Origin: Phialocephala subalpina
Lineage: Eukaryota > Ascomycota > Leotiomycetes > Helotiales > Mollisiaceae
Length of the DNA stretch: 64,000 nt
Assembly: GCA_900073065.1 (NCBI GenBank)
Contig: FJOG01000002.1
Location: 442,800-506,799 of the forward strand
Reading direction: 5' to 3'
Below, piece by piece: positions 59,114-64,000 of this stretch. Made by a program: the position numbers and the translations under genes. The first letter of the stretch is position 1; each line of letters opens with the position of its first letter. Under the pieces are notes generated by a model. It saw nothing but the letters and a program-made list of their open reading frames with translations, did no database searches and was not told the DNA's origin.

Positions 59114-61137
59114 TCAAGCGTCTTGGACCTGTGGCAGGGGCTTCTCGGCTCTTGGCTTTCGTGCTCCACCCTTCAAAGACTTGACTCTTGACAGAAAGCC
59201 ACCGCCAATCTTGGGAGCAACCGAAGGTGGCATGCTAGGGTCATTGCCATCGCCTGTGACACGTCTCTCAAGGCGCTCACCGAAACCTCGTCTAGGACTG
59301 CTAGGAGCCCGAGCTCGGCCGATTCTCTCTGGCTCAACGATCGTGACACCGCCCTCCTTCTTGATGCTATCATCACCCTTGGAGAACTCTTCGAAGAAGG
59401 GGTTCGACTCGGCCTTGCTACCTCCAGGTGTACGAGCCTCAGGAGAATAGACACCCTCTGGGCTTGTGATCCGGCCCGATGGACCATAGTCGCGTCTAGT
59501 GTTGACACCACGGATTCTCTGAGCCAATGACTTCTTGCGTCCAAGACCCCCTTCAGTTGGCGAAGTTTGCTCGCTTTCTCGGCGTTGCAGGGCTGCTCTT
59601 GATGCTGGAGCACCTTCGAGGAAAGTAGATGTGCCCAAACCCAGTGTTTCTTCTCCGTGAATTGGCTCCACTCTAGTAGTAGCACTCAAGACATTAATCT
59701 CAGCCTTTGATGGTCCAGGTTGGATAGCTCCATTGTCGTAAGGTGCGTATCCATTGAATCCTGGTCCACCTTTGGAATAGTCCTTGAAAGCCTCCTCGTC
59801 TTGCTGTCCCAGGAAAGTAGCATGATCTGGTCGCTTGTTGAGTGGTCCACCTCCACCCAAAACATTGTTCAGAGAATCCTTTGGGAATGCTTGCATCGGT
59901 GCGCGTCGGCTTCCTTGTCGATTGCGGTGAGGGTTGCATGCATCAAATGGTCCGTCATGATGGAATACTAATCAATGTCAGTCGCAATACTTTCTGTCGA
60001 CTCGGAGACAACTTACATCCTGTGCCATAAATACTAGTAACATCTAATTTATCGATAAGATCCAAGTTCTTGGGTGGCTTTCTCGACTTAGGATCCTTTC
60101 CTTCGCGCTCTCTGCGCTCCCTACGCTCACGTCGACGTCTCTCCTGCTTCTTCTTCTCTTCCTCGGAATCTAATGGCTTGCGATGTCCGCTCAAGACCGA
60201 TGAATCAGAGTTTCTTCGCAATCTTGGTCCACCCTTCGACGAAGAAACCTCAACAGGATCAGCGAAGATGTCGAGTTCCTGACTCGGGCGCGGTCTGCCA
60301 GACGAGCTCTGATTGGCATGTCTGCGAGCACGCATAGCTTCTTCTTGTGATCGGGATGGGCGGTGACCAGGTGGTCCTCGAGGTGGAACATTCTCGGAAC
60401 GAGAGCCAGCTGTGTATGGGGGAGGTGGCTTGTCGCCTGTGTTGGATCGAGGAGGTGGTCGCATGCCATTCTTTGAAGAAGGGGGCTTATCGTTGAGAGT
60501 TAGATTATCCTGCACGGCCATGGTCAGCGACGAATATTTGGTTGCCATTGCGGCTCTCCTTGGAAGATGGAACTCAATTAATAGTCGATTCAGGGACAGA
60601 ACTCGGTCTCGAACCAAGAAAGGGGGGCATATTTAGACTCAAAATAGAATGACGTACAAATAGGTCAGCGGCATTGCCAGTCAATGCAGGTCTTGGCGGT
60701 GCAGCTGCCTCTGTTGCAAACGACATCTTGTCTGGTGAAGCGGCAGATCGATTGTGTGTGTCTTGCGAACTGGCGTCGAGAAAGGGGTTTCGTGATACTG
60801 GTCGTGGAGGTGCTTCAAAGGGTGATCGCTGGCCGTTCGAGTTCGCAGGAGATGCTGCTCGATTGCGAAAGGGATTGTTGGAAGAAAGATTAAGTGTGAG
60901 GCCTGCGGAAGGTTGCAAGTCTAAAGTACAAACAGGATCTTCTTGTTAGCCGGCGGGTTCATGCATGTTTATGACGGTGAGTTGGGGGGACTTTGAAACA
61001 GGGCGATTGCCAACTTGATACGCCCAACCTGGTGAGAAAGTGGGGAGGGGGTCGGTGTTGTCGAAGCGCGCCCATGGAATATATTGCTCGAATGGACAAG
61101 GAGACTGACCTGCTTGACCTGGTTGGGCGAGCGACAT
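59114..61137 (-). CDS. PAL1: Pal1 cell morphology protein
   Basis: Predicted 545 aa from exons 61137-61110, 60920-60658, 60509-60017 and 59967-59114, all phases matching. The N-terminus has LTLNLSSNNPFRNRAASPA and further Asn-Pro-Phe sites (RNPFLD), typical of binding to EH-domain endocytic proteins. A basic/acidic stretch (EEEKKKQERRRRERRERRER) leads to the Pal1 signature LDLIDKLDVTSIYGTGLFHH with DGPFDACNPHRNR (about 240-275) and MQAFPKDSLNNVLGG, LNKRPDHATF. Pal1 is a peripheral cortical protein that keeps cylindrical cell shape and acts with clathrin-adaptor and eisosome-type endocytic factors. The first exon codes only nine residues and one base. Confidence 0.93.
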
Positions 61138-63114
61138 TGTGGCAAAGCTCGCTCTCCAGGATTAAGATTTGGCGTCGTAATGGGATCGTCCAACGAATGT
61201 CGATGCTGTAATGCGCGTCGATAAGGTACTCGCAGACAGGCCCAGTGCGCAAGAGGTTCAGAGATGTTTGCAGAACTGGATGGGGAGCTCGAATGAGGTC
61301 TGTGTTTGCTCTGGGACGAACCCGTGAGCACGAAGTGGGCGGCGACGGCTCCCGTAGTAAATTCCTTAGCGACCGAGGCCAAGTGCTAACAGATCGCTGC
61401 TGGAGGAACGCGTGGTGCCGGTTCTCCTCTTCTCCTGAATATTATTTGCCCAATTTGGACTCAACTCGCCCAGCTAGGATTCTTGCGTAGGTATATCGGA
61501 TTGGGAGTCAGATTCGATGCGATGCGCAGTCTGGGACTGGAGTCGTTTAGAATTCGAAGTCTGGAGAGAGGTTTGGACCAAGTGTTCTGTTTGGACTGTG
61601 CCCGAAGTCGGTACGTCCAGCTGATGATGGGATGGCACTCGAAGCGGGGATCTGGTTGCGCCTTGGAAGAAGTCTCCGTTGTCCCAGCTGATCAGAGTGC
61701 TTCTGTCCTTCTGTGTATCCAAATGGCGGAATATGACATACGATGCCGTAAGAAGTACTATTCCTAGGTAGAGCTAACGATTGGAAGTGGAAGTAGTACG
61801 GAGGAGGAGACGAAAGAGTGGAATTGAATTCTATCTCGAGATGCTCTCATCAAAAAAATGAAGGAACAAAAGGGTTTCTTTCATGCCTCTCCCCATGGCA
61901 GGACCCTGGATGCTAAATCTGGTCGGGAAGGAGCCAGACTGTCAAGTGAGCCATGCCGTTCCTGTCCCATTTTTACGGGGAACCTTGTTGACGGCGTGAA
62001 TTGCGTGGATAGCAGTGCATTATTTTGCATAACTGTGCAATTTTACTCATGAATATTCTATTCTATGCGATATAATTGGTGGACACACTTGCGCCCCTGA
62101 GAGGAGGTGAAGCCACTCTTCTCCTCCCTGGTCCCAGTAATGGACGGCGACCCTTGGGTGGGGACGAGATGCTGCTGGGGAGGGGTCGACAGCAAGCCAA
62201 TCCTGAGCCTAAATGGTTAATAAAACCACCTCCTGACTTGCCTGTCGTGCGCCGGCCGGTTACTTCGTACACATGAAGCTGTTTGCTGTGGGTTTGGTCG
62301 ATAGCGTTCGAGCTACACTGGGAGCAGGAAAGGTCTCGTAGACTTTCTTTTGATAGACCGGATGGTTCAGCGCCAACGTGGGGTAGCTTGTCTCGTCTTC
62401 AGCACTTCCAATCTCCTGGATTACGAACGTCAACTTGCAATTTCGTATTGGGAATTGCCTGAGGAATATCAAACGGTTGGGTGGATACAATTCTATCTCG
62501 ATCTTCACGGCTTCTGACTCGACCGATATTTGTACGATGAGATGGCGGTGAGGTACATAATCTGCGTGCATGATGCCGTGGTCACTGAGATGATAGGGGC
62601 ACAGGGACACAACAGGGATTAGATCTTGGGCAGCAGTGGTGATGGGACGAGGGACGACGCAGTATATTTATATTAATCAGCTATAGAACACGGTGATCCA
62701 ACCGGCCCGGACATCTTGAAACATATAGAAATTGTAAACGTATGAAGCGCTTGCGAGTCTTGCGAGAATTCTCTACTTCCATGTGTTGAGTACTGTCTCT
62801 GCAGATCACAGACGTCACAGAGCCTTATCCGGAGCTTTGCTCCTGAGTTCCTTGCTTGAACCTTATGTTCCCTATCGCACTGCAAATGGAAATCTGGCTG
62901 CGTACCTGCGCATAGCACACCGGATTATCAAGCCATCGAATCCCAATTGGTGACGAAGCACGTGTTGAAGAATTTAAGCCGTTCTATGCCAAGCCAATGA
63001 TCTGCACCAACTCTCAGCCTTGTCCATTCCCAAAACATCGCAACGCCTTTTAAAACTCAGCCTCAACCTCAGCTCTTCCAGGTTCTGAACTATTGAGACG
63101 AAGAAGCATATGAG
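61138..63114. other. Intergenic between divergent Pal1 and Med31
   Basis: Two kilobases upstream of both genes. A 116-codon minus ORF (62260-62610) with a beta-like pattern is the best-looking candidate but matches nothing I know and lacks support. No tRNA or repeat recognised. Confidence 0.4.
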
Positions 63115-63569
63115 ATGGCGTCTTCGCATGATGTCGATATGACAGGCAATCAGACGCCGCCACCAATCCCGTCCGAGGAGCCCAAATATGGAGGCTTCAC
63201 TAGATTCGAGATTGAGCTCGAGGTATGTCCCTTACATCCTGTTGCAAGGCAATAGCGCATAAATCTACTGCTTTGAACCCAGGCTAACCCATGTGCCAGT
63301 TCGTCCAATCTCTTGCCTCGCCTCTCTACCTCAATCACCTCGCCGCGATGAAATATTTCGAGAACGAAGCATTCGTCGAGTACCTCAAATACCTACAATA
63401 CTGGTCACATCCTCCATACTCCAAGTATCTACTGTATCCTGGACCAACGCTCAAGAATCTAGAACTTCTGCAAGTAAAGGAATTCAGGCGTGATATCATC
63501 AGTCCAGATGTGGTAGCAAGACTGTTCGAGGAGGGTGTGAAGAAAGGGACGGAGGGACCGGGAAGTTGA
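63115..63569 (+). CDS. MED31: Mediator complex subunit 31 (Soh1)
   Basis: Predicted 125 aa from exons 63115-63222 and 63300-63569 (77-bp intron). The Med31 core is unmistakable: YGGFTRFEIELEFVQSLASP, LYLNHLAAMKYFENEAFVEY, LKYLQYWSHPPYSKYLLYPG and LKNLELLQVKEFRRDI. Med31 is a small, highly conserved subunit of the Mediator middle module, which links activators to RNA polymerase II in the nucleus. The length fits fungal orthologues. The N-terminal 25 residues are variable, as usual. Confidence 0.95.
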
Positions 63570-64000
63570 AGAAGGAAAGAAGAACAACACAACTAGCATC
63601 TGCGATGGCTTTATTGTCGCAGCAGATCTGCTGAATGCTTTTGGCGGACAGTGGACTTTATGATACCCAGATACGTGGCGTTTACGGACAATGGAGCGGA
63701 AGGGTAAGGTCTTCAATATATTGGACATTTATACATCAATAATGTCCCTCCCTCTAGCATTTTCTTATGCCAAATTCTGCCTGCCAAGTGATGCCCACGG
63801 ATATCTCCCATACGCCTCGCTGAATCGCAAGCAAACAAAAGTAAAGCTCCTCCCTCCCACCCTCATTCAACACTTCTCCAGCCTCCAAGCTAACTCTCCA
63901 TCCGTCCACATAATCTGCAGCTCGACCCAGCACTCAATTCTCTCTCCACCGATTCCCACAAGTCATACACTATTCAATCATTAGCCTCTTTCCCATCCCA
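63570..64000. other. 3' flank of Med31
   Basis: A 97-codon plus ORF (63691-63984) lacks motifs and lies in what is likely 3' UTR and spacer. Nothing else seen before the window ends. Confidence 0.35.

Noticed and set aside
62260..62610. 116-codon minus ORF upstream of Pal1
   Set aside because: Composition is plausible, but there is no known motif, neighbour or splice evidence; kept only as a note.

Overview
The window is nuclear DNA of a filamentous ascomycete (Pezizomycotina; a Leotiomycetes-like fungus is my best guess, not proven). The signs are many 45-80 bp introns with GTRNGT donors, CTRAY branch sites and YAG acceptors, fungal-only families (HET, Pal1, DUF6594, CorA-like, NB-ARC/TPR receptors), a HOG-pathway MAPKK, and AT-rich islands with C:G to T:A decay typical of RIP. 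Exon borders were worked out by hand from reading frame and splice signals; for most genes the exon lengths sum to a whole number of codons.

Left part (1 to about 36 kb) is accessory and rich in self/non-self or signalling genes. In order: a frameshifted tannase remnant (298-827) beside AT-rich DNA; a TA-flanked MITE (1621-1778); a kinase plus WD-like protein (2910-6745); a CorA-like membrane protein (6758-8534, minus); a small spliced gene (8922-9404, minus); an amino-acid permease (9750-12226) overlapping tail-to-tail with a HET gene (12221-13366, minus); a STAND-N-terminal/ankyrin protein (14443-17131); an unknown gene (18580-19458); a RIP-mutated duplicate of the choline kinase 3' end (19510-19819); AT-rich repeats (19.8-22.2 kb); a second CorA-like gene lacking its first membrane helix (22292-about 23970, minus); a CmcJ/AsaB-like oxidoreductase (24536-25655); a hydrolase/NB-ARC/TPR receptor (27342-31257) converging on a PNP/hydrolase protein (31532-33599, minus); a DUF6594 membrane protein (34418-35455); and a hAT-type MITE with an 8-bp target duplication (35722-36106).

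Right part (36 to 64 kb) is mostly conserved housekeeping: choline/ethanolamine kinase (36671-39359, minus), Pbs2-type MAPKK (40585-42605, minus), an auxin-efflux-carrier-family transporter (46104-48018), a RecA/Rad51-like protein containing a 640-bp assembly gap (48497-50923, minus), Pal1 (59114-61137, minus) and Mediator subunit Med31 (63115-63569). A second copy of the TA-flanked MITE lies at 44950-45143.

The most unusual object is a gene-poor 7-kb tract (51.5-58.5 kb) between the Rad51-like gene and Pal1. It holds about 31 copies of a short core, GAY-N-TGCAACA, mostly on one strand and mostly 150-240 bp apart, often with a CTGGGC/TTGGC block 15-20 bp upstream, while most spacers have diverged. 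Only the first four units are still clearly alike over most of their length. It looks like an old tandem array in which a short box has been retained. I recognise no described element of this kind.
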